DNA from: Mesoflavibacter sp037029465
GTDB taxonomy: Bacteria > Bacteroidota > Bacteroidia > Flavobacteriales > Flavobacteriaceae
Reading direction: 5' to 3'
Assembly: GCF_037029465.1 (NCBI RefSeq)
Contig: NZ_JAYMEM010000028.1
Location: forward strand, 62,001 to 126,000
Length of the DNA stretch: 64,000 bases
Part shown: positions 34,111 to 43,024 of the stretch, in pieces
Numbering within the stretch: the stretch's first letter is position 1
How the letters are laid out: every line of letters begins with the position of its first letter
Notes under the pieces: generated by a model
Told to the model about the DNA's origin: nothing
The model's database searches: none
Seen by the model: the letters and a program-made list of their open reading frames with translations, nothing else
Program-made: the position numbers and the translations under genes

Positions 34111-34947
34111 ATGGGAACTTCTGCATCAGGTACTGGACCAAAAGGAAAAACACCATTACTACCCAGTTGGGCAACTGACTCTGACAATGCCCCAGAAACA
34201 GACGAGAAAAACAATCAGCAATCGGATGACACTTTAAATGAAACAGTAGATTCAAAACCTGAAACAGTACCAACACAAAAATTATCAGGCACAAAAAGTA
34301 TACTCACAAGAATTTCTAATGGAGGTAGCGGTTCTAGTTTTAAAACTTTTGCTAAATCATATATAAAGTCATCTGGTGGTAGTAGGGCAGCCACAAAATC
34401 TTCAATTGCTGGAATTAACGTTGGTAGAAATTATCTTGGTTTTTTGAGCGGAGTTTCAAAAGAAGGCTTTAATGAAACTTTACAAAAATATGACTTATCT
34501 GATTGTATAGGTAAATCTAGTGAGGAAGTTATTGCAAAAATTGCTGATAGAATTGCCCCAACGGGTAGTACTAATGACGAAGCAATCGCACGTGCAGCCA
34601 TAATGATAACATTTGACCGACTCTATGAAAAAATCCTTGATAGTGGTAGAGATATAGAATCACTAGACAGTATTAACTCAGAAACATTGTCTGATACCGT
34701 AGTTGAATTTGTGAGTGCTTATATCTTCAAGAAATGGGTTTATGAAGCTGGAATTGCTCTTGAAAGAAATGATTTATCTGAAAGCGAAGCAATTAAATTG
34801 GAAAATGAAATGCGTTTTTTTATAAGAGATGAAGTAAAAAACGGATTTAAAAAAGCTGATATTTCTAAAATAGATTTAGCTCAAGGAGAAGGAAAAAAAA
34901 TAATAGAGGACATATTTGAACTCGCATATTCAACACTAGAAAAATGA
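34111..34947 (+). CDS. qatB: QatB: central subunit of the Qat system
   Basis: A 278-residue protein with the QatB hallmark N terminus MGTSASGTGPKGKTPLLPSW, a disordered acidic/Gln stretch (residues ~20-65), then a Gly/Ser-rich segment (ISNGGSGSSFKTFAKSYIKSSGGSRAA) and a helical C-terminal domain. The strictly conserved Met-Gly start is thought to be a substrate for modification by QatC-type enzymes; I recall this but cannot verify it here. It starts 6 bases after qatA and overlaps qatC by 4. Confidence 0.9.
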   Translation: MGTSASGTGPKGKTPLLPSWATDSDNAPETDEKNNQQSDDTLNETVDSKPETVPTQKLSGTKSILTRISNGGSGSSFKTFAKSYIKSSGGSRAATKSSIAGINVGRNYLGFLSGVSKEGFNETLQKYDLSDCIGKSSEEVIAKIADRIAPTGSTNDEAIARAAIMITFDRLYEKILDSGRDIESLDSINSETLSDTVVEFVSAYIFKKWVYEAGIALERNDLSESEAIKLENEMRFFIRDEVKNGFKKADISKIDLAQGEGKKIIEDIFELAYSTLEK

Positions 34948-36281
34948 GTATTTGGCACATAATAATAAAAAATAATGAGAAGGATACTTTTGATGTAAAA
35001 GTGTCTGCTTCAGAAGAAAAGTATATTTTAAACACCGTTCAATTAGGAAATGACCCATCCGCTTTGGGAACTAATATTTTCAAAGAATTACGTTTGGCAA
35101 AAATAGAACCAAAAGATGAAGTTTTAGATTTATTGCATCTTTCCCTCGGAATTTACACTACTGACCAAGTGGTTTCCAGAAAAGCTCATGGCTTTCAAGA
35201 ATGGAGTCGCCACTTCAAAATATATATGCCTGTTTCCTCTTTGGACAAATGGGAAAATGCAAAAGAAGATTTGCAGAAATTACTATCGTTTTTAAGTGGA
35301 GATAAATGGGAAATTTACTTTAGAAAAAACATAATTACAGAAGGAAAACAAATTAAACTCATTAAAAACCACAACCCTAATAAAATAGAAAAGGTCGCTT
35401 TATTTTCTGGTGGAATGGACTCATTTATTGGAGCCATTGACCTATTAGAAAACAAAAAGAAGGTAACCTTTGTTAGTCACTATAAAAGAGGAGCTGATAA
35501 AAGTGCTCAAACTATGCTGTATGAAAATTTAAGAAAAAAATATGGCGATGAGTCTTTCTCTAATTATCAATTTTATGTGCAGCCAAATCAACAGCATGCC
35601 AAAGCTTCAAAAGAAGAAAGTTCTAGAGCTAGGTCTTTTTTGTTTTTGTGCCTTGGTCTAATAGTGGCAAATACATTAGAAGAAACTATTGACTTCATTA
35701 TTCCCGAAAATGGCTTAATCTCTTTAAATGTTCCTTTGACTGGAACTAGACTTAGTAGTCATAGCACAAGAACTACACATCCATACTACCTATCTACATT
35801 TAAAAAAGTGATTTCCGAATTAGGGATAAAGAATAAAATTAACAATCCATATCAATGGAAAACCAAAGGCGAAATGATGGTTGAATGCAAGAATCAAAAA
35901 TTGCTAAAAAAACTTAATCATGAAACACTTTCTTGCTCTCATTCAGAAAATAGTAGGTATTCAGGCATGAGACCAGGAATTCAATGTGGATATTGTGTAC
36001 CATGCATTATAAGACAATCAGCAGAAAAGAAAAGTGGTACTACCGGAACTGAATATGTACACAATATAACTCAAAATGTTCCTTCACAAAAACTGGTTTC
36101 TGGCAGTGACATAAGGGCATTCAAACTATCTCTAAAGCGTTTAGAAAACCGTCCAATAAGAAGCATAATGTTTGATATTTTGAGTTCTGGCCCTTTACCG
36201 TTTGAAAGTAAGCAAGAATTAGATAAATATATAGATGTTTATCAACGTGGAATGAATGAAGTAAGAGATTTTTTAGAATGA
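34944..36281 (+). CDS. qatC: QatC: QueC-like PP-loop enzyme of the Qat system
   Basis: A 445-residue protein. Residues ~1-145 are specific to QatC. The PP-loop SGGMDS is at 155-160 and the zinc motif (C-x16-C-x2-C-x2-C, around CGYCVPC) lies near residue 330-355, as in the preQ0 synthase QueC. QueC turns 7-carboxy-7-deazaguanine into preQ0 with ATP and ammonia; QatC most likely uses related chemistry on another substrate, perhaps the QatB N terminus. The stop overlaps the qatD start (ATGA). Not a housekeeping QueC: no other queuosine gene is nearby and the protein is twice QueC length. Confidence 0.9.
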   Translation: MSIWHIIIKNNEKDTFDVKVSASEEKYILNTVQLGNDPSALGTNIFKELRLAKIEPKDEVLDLLHLSLGIYTTDQVVSRKAHGFQEWSRHFKIYMPVSSLDKWENAKEDLQKLLSFLSGDKWEIYFRKNIITEGKQIKLIKNHNPNKIEKVALFSGGMDSFIGAIDLLENKKKVTFVSHYKRGADKSAQTMLYENLRKKYGDESFSNYQFYVQPNQQHAKASKEESSRARSFLFLCLGLIVANTLEETIDFIIPENGLISLNVPLTGTRLSSHSTRTTHPYYLSTFKKVISELGIKNKINNPYQWKTKGEMMVECKNQKLLKKLNHETLSCSHSENSRYSGMRPGIQCGYCVPCIIRQSAEKKSGTTGTEYVHNITQNVPSQKLVSGSDIRAFKLSLKRLENRPIRSIMFDILSSGPLPFESKQELDKYIDVYQRGMNEVRDFLE

Positions 36282-37012
36282 AATATCATGACACTCATTT
36301 TCATCTGGACTTGATGTCCAATCCGATTGATATTGTAAATCAAATAGAGAAATCTAAAGTTTACACAATCGCAGTAACGAATAGCCCCAAAGTTTATTTT
36401 TATACAGAAAATATTACAAAAAACACTAAGTATATAAGACCGGCTCTTGGATTGCATCCTGAATTAGTTGGAGAAAGACATCAGGAAATTGATAAGTTCA
36501 TTTCACTTTTAAGTAAGACAAAATATATTGGAGAAATAGGACTAGACAATTACAACAAATCGCCTGTAGATTATAAAAGACAGGTTCAAGTTTTTGAGAA
36601 AATAATATCAGAATGCACAAATTTTAGCGATAAGGTTTTGACGGTTCATAGTCGAAAAGCCGAAAATGATTTACTGGATATTTTTGGCAAATCGTTCCCT
36701 GGGAAAGTTATTCTACATTGGTACTCAGGCTCTATCAAAAACCTTGAAATTGCGGTATCCCGTGGATATTACTTTTCGATAAACTACCAAATGACAAAAT
36801 CTAAAAACGGACAGAAGATTATTGATAGTATCCCTATTAATCAAATTCTATTAGAAACGGACGGTCCTTTTACATCATTAGGCTCAAAAAAATTCACCCC
36901 ATTAATGGTTGACAGTATCCTAGATAAAATTTGTCATTTAAAAAAGGATTATAATTCAGATAAACTAAAAAACGTGATTTTAAATAACTTTTACGACCTG
37001 ATTCAGAATTGA
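36278..37012 (+). CDS. qatD: QatD: TatD-like metal-dependent nuclease of the Qat system
   Basis: A 244-residue amidohydrolase-fold DNase with HxH (His7, His9, in THFHLDL), Glu86 (IGEIGLDN), His in VHSRKAEN, His in VILHWYSG and Asp in LLETDGPF, so the full TatD two-metal site is retained. It is the last Qat gene and the likely effector that degrades DNA. It overlaps qatC by 4 bases. Confidence 0.92.
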   Translation: MKYHDTHFHLDLMSNPIDIVNQIEKSKVYTIAVTNSPKVYFYTENITKNTKYIRPALGLHPELVGERHQEIDKFISLLSKTKYIGEIGLDNYNKSPVDYKRQVQVFEKIISECTNFSDKVLTVHSRKAENDLLDIFGKSFPGKVILHWYSGSIKNLEIAVSRGYYFSINYQMTKSKNGQKIIDSIPINQILLETDGPFTSLGSKKFTPLMVDSILDKICHLKKDYNSDKLKNVILNNFYDLIQN

Positions 37013-37030
37013 TGGTTTTTAGGGGTTATG

Positions 37031-37138
37031 CTATTTACGAGTACTAACAATCCACCTATTAATATCTTTTATTTCTTTTTTTAGTTCTGATAAGAGCTTT
37101 TTCAAACTCTTCACAATCTCAATAAGTATTTCCTTCAT
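37031..37138 (-). CDS. Possible small ORF coupled to the amidase gene
   Basis: A 35-residue frame starts in an ATGA overlap with the amidase stop codon and ends TAG at 37031. It is an amphipathic, Lys-rich helix (MKEILIEIVKSLKKLLSEL...). The overlap geometry suggests translational coupling, but the peptide is short and of simple composition. Confidence 0.35.
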   Translation of the reverse strand: MKEILIEIVKSLKKLLSELKKEIKDINRWIVSTRK

Positions 37139-37800
37139 AATCCAGTATTAAAATAGTTACACAATCCCATTAAAATGGCCAATGCCATAGCTCTTATATT
37201 TTTGGGTTTTAAAAAATAATCCGCTTCATCAGTATTCGTAACAAAGCCCATTTCAACGAGTATCGAAGGGCGATATGTAGTATTCTCTCGTAGCACTTGA
37301 AAATTTGAAAATCGGACAGCTCGTTTTTTAAAACCTAATTTTTGGGTGCTTTCTTTCAAAATGGACAATCCCATTTCGATAGATTTTTTTATCAGCACTT
37401 CTATGTCATTGGTATTATGTACATAAACATCTATCCCTTTTGAAGAAGTATTAGAAGCATTGCAATGTAATGATACAAACACATCAGCCTTTAAGCTTTC
37501 AGCTAATTGGCTTCTGTCCGATAAGGAAATTAAAGTGTCCTTATATCTAGTTGAGTAAATGTCAAACTTGTTATTTATAAGGGTTTTATTTAGCCTTATA
37601 ATCTCATTTGCAATATCAAGCACAACATCCTTTTCTTGAATACTATTTGTGCCAATTGCACCAGTATCTTTTCCACCATGCCCAGGATCGATGATAATCA
37701 CTTTTTGTTGACCGAAAATCACACAGAAATGTAGCATCAAAATCACAAAACTGACGTTTTTAGGCTTTATCCTCTTCCAAAATTTTAGAGTTATTAACAT
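37135..37800 (-). CDS. N-acetylmuramoyl-L-alanine amidase (Amidase_3)
   Basis: A 221-residue exported zinc amidase. The N-terminal signal/anchor (residues ~14-30) is followed by VIIIDPGHGGKDTGAIG (zinc His), the Glu in LDIANEIIRLN, VSLHCNAS (second zinc His) and ILVEMGFVTN (catalytic Glu). It cleaves the stem peptide from peptidoglycan. Bacteroidetes conjugative elements often encode one, probably to open the wall for the mating channel. It is divergent from the tra operon that starts 160 bases to the right. Confidence 0.9.
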   Translation of the reverse strand: MLITLKFWKRIKPKNVSFVILMLHFCVIFGQQKVIIIDPGHGGKDTGAIGTNSIQEKDVVLDIANEIIRLNKTLINNKFDIYSTRYKDTLISLSDRSQLAESLKADVFVSLHCNASNTSSKGIDVYVHNTNDIEVLIKKSIEMGLSILKESTQKLGFKKRAVRFSNFQVLRENTTYRPSILVEMGFVTNTDEADYFLKPKNIRAMALAILMGLCNYFNTGL

Positions 37801-37966
37801 AGCACTTCTCGATTTTCATAAAATTTGATACCAATTCGTATCAAATAAAAACAATTGATGTCAAAATTTATTTTATTCACAAATTACTGATTATCAGTTA
37901 TTTGCGTTGTAATATACACTATTTTTCAAATATCAAAATTGACGTAAAATTTAAATCACCTTGATT

Positions 37967-38254
37967 ATGAAAAAATCACATTATGTAACCATCTTATCAT
38001 TACTTATTTCAAGTACGACTTTTGCACAAATTGGAGGTATCGAAGATTCCGTAAACGATGTTTCCGATACTATCCGAACCATTTTCCCTATTATTCTGGG
38101 CGTTATATTCTTAATTGGCTTTCTATTCAATGCAGGACACTTCTTTGGCGAAAATGCCGATTTAAAAAAAGGTATTACCCGTGTATTGGTCTTTGTATTG
38201 ATTGCAGGAGCAGTCGTGGGCATCTTTACTTATCTAATTAGCATCGTAGTGTAA
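37967..38254 (+). CDS. traE: TraE (DUF4134), pilin-like transfer protein
   Basis: A 95-residue protein from the ATG at 37967; an earlier TTG at 37961 is less likely. Signal peptide (MKKSHYVTILSLLISSTTFA), then two membrane helices (IFPIILGVIFLIGFLFNAGHFF and VLVFVLIAGAVVGIFTYLI). It matches the DUF4134 family, VirB2-like in layout, and is the first gene of the mating-pair operon. The next gene starts in the stop codon overlap. Confidence 0.85.
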   Translation: MKKSHYVTILSLLISSTTFAQIGGIEDSVNDVSDTIRTIFPIILGVIFLIGFLFNAGHFFGENADLKKGITRVLVFVLIAGAVVGIFTYLISIVV

Positions 38255-38538
38255 TGAAAAGGTTCGAGGTCTATAAAAACATTCGTAAGCGAGCCGTTAT
38301 AATGGGTCTGCCCATATCGTTGTTCGCTTTAATGATGACAGTTGTTATCGGTTCATTACTGTTCATCATTTTTTCTTTCAGTTTTACCGTTATCGTTTCA
38401 GTATTCCTATTGAACGGAGTCTTATATATCGCTTTAACCCACATTACCAAGAACCCAGCTTTGATGCACATCAAAAAGGTATTTCCACAAACAATTAGTA
38501 ACAAAAAAGGAAGTCGCTTGTACTATGAAGAAGATTAA
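38254..38538 (+). CDS. traF: TraF (DUF4133), membrane transfer protein
   Basis: A 94-residue protein with two transmembrane helices (residues ~16-36 and ~40-62) and a basic tail, resembling VirB3-like TraF of Bacteroides elements. It overlaps traE by one base and traG by 14, which indicates strict co-translation. Confidence 0.82.
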   Translation: MKRFEVYKNIRKRAVIMGLPISLFALMMTVVIGSLLFIIFSFSFTVIVSVFLLNGVLYIALTHITKNPALMHIKKVFPQTISNKKGSRLYYEED

Positions 38539-40927
38539 CCTATCTGCATATCATCCTATTTTGGATATTCAAGACCATATCGTTTTTGCGAATAATGGCA
38601 ATGTAATGTTGGGCTATCAAGTATATAATCCTGAAATCTATTCCCTTGCGGAAAAAGATTTTGAGGACATCCACGGTTCGTGGTTTCAGGCGTTTAAATC
38701 ATTGCCTGTTGCAACGGTTATCCATAAACAGGACATTTATCAGAAATCGGCATATTTAGCCGAAGAACTTCCGAAAAAAAGCTTTTTGCAACGTGCCACT
38801 CACGATTACTTTAAAAATAGGGAATTCATAAAGCATTCATCTTACCTATTCTTTATCCTTCCACACAATAAAGCTTTGAACGCACCGAAGTTCGTTAACC
38901 CGTTCCGTAAAGTCGAAAAGGGCATCCACAAGCAAATGGACCACAACGTACAGGAATTTATCGCTTCGGTAAACGATGCTGTTTCTTTTGTAAACAATAG
39001 CCGAAAGATTTCATTAACACCTTTGGGCATTGATAAAATACTATCATTGACCAATGCTTATTTCAATGGGTTCAACGAGGGTTTTGATACTGATATCCAA
39101 TTGAAAAAATCAAATATTGTAATTGGCGACCATCATTTTGATGTGCTGGCAGTTAATAGCGAACTGTGTTTTGGCGATGTGGTTCAGAGTAGCAAGACCA
39201 ATGATAAATTCACTTCGGACGATTTTGTATTCCACCAGGGATTTATTGACGGATTGGGTCTGAATCTGAATGAAAACCATATTGTCAACCAAATTATTTA
39301 TTTGGATGATAAACATAAGTGGCGAAAACTGCTTGACAAGAAAATCGAGGAACTCAAAAAGAGTTCCAATTTTGGAACACAGAACAAAGTCATCTTAAAG
39401 AAGATTGAAGAAATTGTTGCCAAAATCAATGAGGATGATAGTTCAAGAATCATTCGAGGACATCTAAATATTATATTCTGGGATAAGGATGAAGTACAAT
39501 TAGAAAGAATTGCTTCAAAGATAAAAACCGAGTTCAAGGAACTGGATATAGTGCCTTATTACCCAAAAGGCGAAGAACGAAAGCAATATTTTTTAAACTC
39601 ATACTGCTGTTTTGCTTCCAACTTTTCAAATGAAGATTTATTTGTAACCGATTTAAAACACGCCCTTTGCCTGTATATCAACAACACCAATTATCAGTCA
39701 GATGCCACAGGTGTCATCTTTAATGATAGGCAACATAACATTCCTGTATTAAAGGATGTTTGGGATGAAAAAAAGAAACGCATCAAAGCTCGAAACTTTG
39801 CCATTTTCGCACCTACGGGAGAGGGAAAATCTTTTTTGGCGAACAATATTCTACGGCAGTACTTCGAGGTCGGCGTCCGACTGGTTATTATTGATTTAGG
39901 TGGTTCATATTCAAAATTCGCCAAGCTCTATCCAAACGACCATATAATCCTTCGCTACGAGCAAGGAAAAAACTTGGGTATCAATCCATTTTATATCTCT
40001 GATGTCAATGATTTGACACCAGAGCGGTTAGAAGATTTAGCAATCTTCCTTTTGGAACTTTTAGCTTCAGGAAAGGAAACTACCAAGGCTGAAGAAGTGG
40101 CAGTCAAAAAAGTGCTTCGTTACTACTATCTACAGAATGTTGGTTGTACACATTCTTTGGAAAATTTATACCAGTTCGTTGATACCAAAAAGGACAGCAT
40201 TTTAGAAGCCCTACACATTCAGGAACAGCATTTCAACATCTACGATTTTTTACACATTCTCTCTGAATATGTGGATGATGGCTTGTACAGCTTCCTGTTC
40301 AATGTAAGCGAAGACCAGATCTACAAAATTGAGGATAAAAGGTTGATTGTGTTTGAACTGGATGAAGTTAAGGACAATAAGGAAATCCTTTCCGTAATGT
40401 TGAAGTTGATTAAATCTGCCATTCAAAGAACCATTTGGAGAAATAAAGCCGAAAGGGGAATCATCCTATTCGACGAGTTTGCCAAACAGCTCAAATTCGG
40501 AAATGTACTCGAAAGTGTAGAATTCTACTACCAAGCCATTAGAAAACAGAATGGAGCAATTGGGATTATACTGCAATCCATAAACCAGTTGCCTACTAAT
40601 TCAACATCGGCAAGTATTCTGGAAAACACACAGGTCATATACAGCCTTCGCAATGAAAAAGGCTATGCCGAATTAAAAAGCAGGCTCAACCTTTCCAGTC
40701 ACGATTTAAACCAGTTAAAATCCATTCGGAACAACCTTACAGGAACAAGAAAATATACCGAAATGTTTATCAAAATTGGAAAGGAAAGCAACATTTTCCG
40801 ATTGGAAGTACCACCAGAAGTCTTTGCTGCCTACTTAACTGATGGACGAGAGAGCGAAGAAATAATGAAGCTCTATGAAAAGCATAATAATATGGAGCAA
40901 GCCATTAAAATATTTATTAATTCTTAA
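38525..40927 (+). CDS. traG: TraG, VirB4-type conjugation ATPase
   Basis: An 800-residue motor ATPase of the mating channel: N-terminal TraG domain (HPILDIQDHIVFANNGNVMLGYQV), Walker A APTGEGKSFLANNIL near residue 430, Walker B RGIILFDEFAKQL near residue 645, and a conserved QSINQLPTNSTSASILENTQ. It powers substrate and pilin handling at the inner membrane. Length and motif order match Bacteroides TraG. Confidence 0.92.
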   Translation: MKKINLSAYHPILDIQDHIVFANNGNVMLGYQVYNPEIYSLAEKDFEDIHGSWFQAFKSLPVATVIHKQDIYQKSAYLAEELPKKSFLQRATHDYFKNREFIKHSSYLFFILPHNKALNAPKFVNPFRKVEKGIHKQMDHNVQEFIASVNDAVSFVNNSRKISLTPLGIDKILSLTNAYFNGFNEGFDTDIQLKKSNIVIGDHHFDVLAVNSELCFGDVVQSSKTNDKFTSDDFVFHQGFIDGLGLNLNENHIVNQIIYLDDKHKWRKLLDKKIEELKKSSNFGTQNKVILKKIEEIVAKINEDDSSRIIRGHLNIIFWDKDEVQLERIASKIKTEFKELDIVPYYPKGEERKQYFLNSYCCFASNFSNEDLFVTDLKHALCLYINNTNYQSDATGVIFNDRQHNIPVLKDVWDEKKKRIKARNFAIFAPTGEGKSFLANNILRQYFEVGVRLVIIDLGGSYSKFAKLYPNDHIILRYEQGKNLGINPFYISDVNDLTPERLEDLAIFLLELLASGKETTKAEEVAVKKVLRYYYLQNVGCTHSLENLYQFVDTKKDSILEALHIQEQHFNIYDFLHILSEYVDDGLYSFLFNVSEDQIYKIEDKRLIVFELDEVKDNKEILSVMLKLIKSAIQRTIWRNKAERGIILFDEFAKQLKFGNVLESVEFYYQAIRKQNGAIGIILQSINQLPTNSTSASILENTQVIYSLRNEKGYAELKSRLNLSSHDLNQLKSIRNNLTGTRKYTEMFIKIGKESNIFRLEVPPEVFAAYLTDGRESEEIMKLYEKHNNMEQAIKIFINS

Positions 40928-40938
40928 AAACAAAAATT

Positions 40939-41520
40939 ATGAGACAGACAATTAAAAAGCTAATGTTATCCGCACTATTTATAGTGCTAATTGGAAGTAA
41001 CGCTTCGGCCCAGGGGATGCCTGTGTATGACAACACAAACTTTATCTCTTTTGTAAAATCATTGTTGGAATCCGGTAAACAGACCGCCAATTTAATGAAG
41101 ACGGTAAAATTCCTTAAAACGCAAAAGGAAAATATCGATAAGGTCAACGATGTCATCAAACAACTTAAAGCGGTCAGGGAATTGGCAAGAAATAACCAAC
41201 GCTTGTATGATGTGGTTCAAGATGATTTACGGGAAATACTCAATTCCCCTTTTATCAAACCAGATGAAGTAACTCGTATTTCAGGTTCTTTTGATGCCAT
41301 CCTTGAAAATTCTATGGCAGGTATGGAATATATCGACCAAATCCTGTCCAGCGACAATATGAAGATGACCGATGCCGAACGAGCCGAAGTACTCAAAGAA
41401 AAGGAATTGGAATCCAAGGAAATGGTAGCGGAAATTGAGGCGAAAACCAGACGCTATCGGGAGATTATTCAATTTCGGGAAATGCAGCACAAAATCAATA
41501 ATCGAGAAACCAATTACTAA
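40939..41520 (+). CDS. traI: TraI (DUF4141), periplasmic transfer protein
   Basis: A 193-residue protein with a signal peptide (ending NASA/Q) and a long helical, coiled-coil mature part (residues ~45-185), as in the VirB5-like DUF4141/TraI proteins of Bacteroidetes elements. It starts 11 bases after traG and ends one base into traJ. Confidence 0.82.
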   Translation: MRQTIKKLMLSALFIVLIGSNASAQGMPVYDNTNFISFVKSLLESGKQTANLMKTVKFLKTQKENIDKVNDVIKQLKAVRELARNNQRLYDVVQDDLREILNSPFIKPDEVTRISGSFDAILENSMAGMEYIDQILSSDNMKMTDAERAEVLKEKELESKEMVAEIEAKTRRYREIIQFREMQHKINNRETNY

Positions 41521-42359
41521 TGTCAGGTATTTTTTTAGGCATAGGGTTAGAATATGTGGACACTATTTTTCAAACGATAAAAAATAGTGATTTCTCGCAA
41601 TACACTATTGCGGGGATGAAGACCCTTGCCATATTGTTCTTTCTCATCAACATCCTAAAAAAATACAATGAAGGCGTTGCCAACAATGAGGGCTACACTT
41701 GGGGATTAACACCTGCGGAGTTGGCCAAAAACTTTGCAATAGTAATTTTAGTGATTTTTTCCACACAGGTATTGGGTGTTTTCGACACTATTTTGGTGGC
41801 CATTGAAAACCAATATCGGGACACGGCACCCGCACTTCTTCCGTTGCAGATGCAAGATATTGACATCGAACAGGATGTAAGTGCTTGGGATGCCGCCACT
41901 AAAGCAATGGCAATGCTCTACGAAGCACTGGTTACACCTTTATATGGTTTAAAGATACTATCCTTTATTGTCGGAATATTTCTGTGGCTTTTGGATTTGT
42001 TTATCTACCCATTATTCCTTGCAGAGCGATTCTTTTTGCTGGGCATAATGCAAGCCTTTTTCCCTTTGGTCATCAGCTTGGCGGTTTTTGAAAAATTCAG
42101 GTCGTTGGCCTACAACTTTTTCAAACTTTACGCTGGTGTATATATGTTAGTGCCTGCCTTCTTTCTGGTCAATATTTTCGTGAATAATCTTTATACCGAA
42201 ATCAACACCAATTTCTGGAGCGATTTATTTGGTACAGATTGGGGCAGTAATTTTTTCGCACCGCTTTTACAATTAGGGTCTATTGGATTTATTGTGCTGC
42301 TGAAATTCAAACTGTACAAACGGGCGACTTCGTTCACTTTCAGGCTCTTTACAGGCTGA
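41520..42359 (+). CDS. traJ: TraJ, VirB6-like polytopic membrane protein
   Basis: A 279-residue protein with several membrane helices (e.g. FAIVILVIFSTQVLGVF, LSFIVGIFLWLLDLFIYPLF, YAGVYMLVPAFFLVNIFV). It matches TraJ of Bacteroides elements, the VirB6-like inner-membrane part of the channel. It begins in the traI stop overlap. Confidence 0.88.
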   Translation: MSGIFLGIGLEYVDTIFQTIKNSDFSQYTIAGMKTLAILFFLINILKKYNEGVANNEGYTWGLTPAELAKNFAIVILVIFSTQVLGVFDTILVAIENQYRDTAPALLPLQMQDIDIEQDVSAWDAATKAMAMLYEALVTPLYGLKILSFIVGIFLWLLDLFIYPLFLAERFFLLGIMQAFFPLVISLAVFEKFRSLAYNFFKLYAGVYMLVPAFFLVNIFVNNLYTEINTNFWSDLFGTDWGSNFFAPLLQLGSIGFIVLLKFKLYKRATSFTFRLFTG

Positions 42360-42381
42360 TAAAGCATAAATCAATAATTAA

Positions 42382-43002
42382 ATGAAAACACCATATAAAA
42401 ACATTTATAACATCTTAAAACTCAATCGCTTTATCGTATTAACGGTTGTTATCGGAGCAGTACTCACGTGCATCATTTCCGTTTTGATGGTCATAAAACT
42501 ACATAAAGAAACGGTTAACAATGCCTTTGTGGTAAATACGGATGGAAGCGTTATTCCGCTCAAACTGGTATCTCAACAGGAGAATTTAAAAGTTGAAGTC
42601 TTGGCACAATTGGAATTATTCCATACCTATTTCTATAACATAGATGCCAGCAATTATGAAAAGAATTTGGAAAAAGCCCTCTGGTTGGGCAATAGTTCAG
42701 TAGATGCTTTGTACCGACAGAAAAAAGCCGATGGTGTTTATAACCGTTTGTTGCAATATTCGCTGGTTCAAAAAGTATTGAATATCGAATCCAAAGTTGA
42801 TATTCAAAACGAGCCCTACAAATTTGAAACGAAAACCATTTTTGAAATCAACCGAGGGTCGGTAACCGACACTTATGAATTGACCACAACAGGAAATTTG
42901 ATTCACGTTGACAGGAACTTTCCTAATAATACCCACGGATTGTTGATTACCAACTTTTTTGAAAACACATTACGAAAATTAGAAAATTATGAAAGCCCAT
43001 AA
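42382..43002 (+). CDS. traK: TraK, VirB8-like transfer protein
   Basis: A 206-residue protein with one N-terminal membrane anchor (residues ~17-38) and a periplasmic domain with LFHTYFYNIDASNYEKNLEKALWLG, typical of TraK. It should nucleate assembly of the channel core. Confidence 0.87.
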   Translation: MKTPYKNIYNILKLNRFIVLTVVIGAVLTCIISVLMVIKLHKETVNNAFVVNTDGSVIPLKLVSQQENLKVEVLAQLELFHTYFYNIDASNYEKNLEKALWLGNSSVDALYRQKKADGVYNRLLQYSLVQKVLNIESKVDIQNEPYKFETKTIFEINRGSVTDTYELTTTGNLIHVDRNFPNNTHGLLITNFFENTLRKLENYESP

Positions 43003-43024
43003 AGGATATTAAAAAACAGATACA

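Noticed and set aside
34944..36281. QatC as a housekeeping QueC for queuosine synthesis
   Set aside because: It is twice the QueC length, overlaps Qat genes at both ends and has no queD, queE or queF near it.
36278..37012. QatD as an ordinary chromosomal TatD nuclease
   Set aside because: Its start overlaps qatC and it is part of a four-gene operon on a mobile element.
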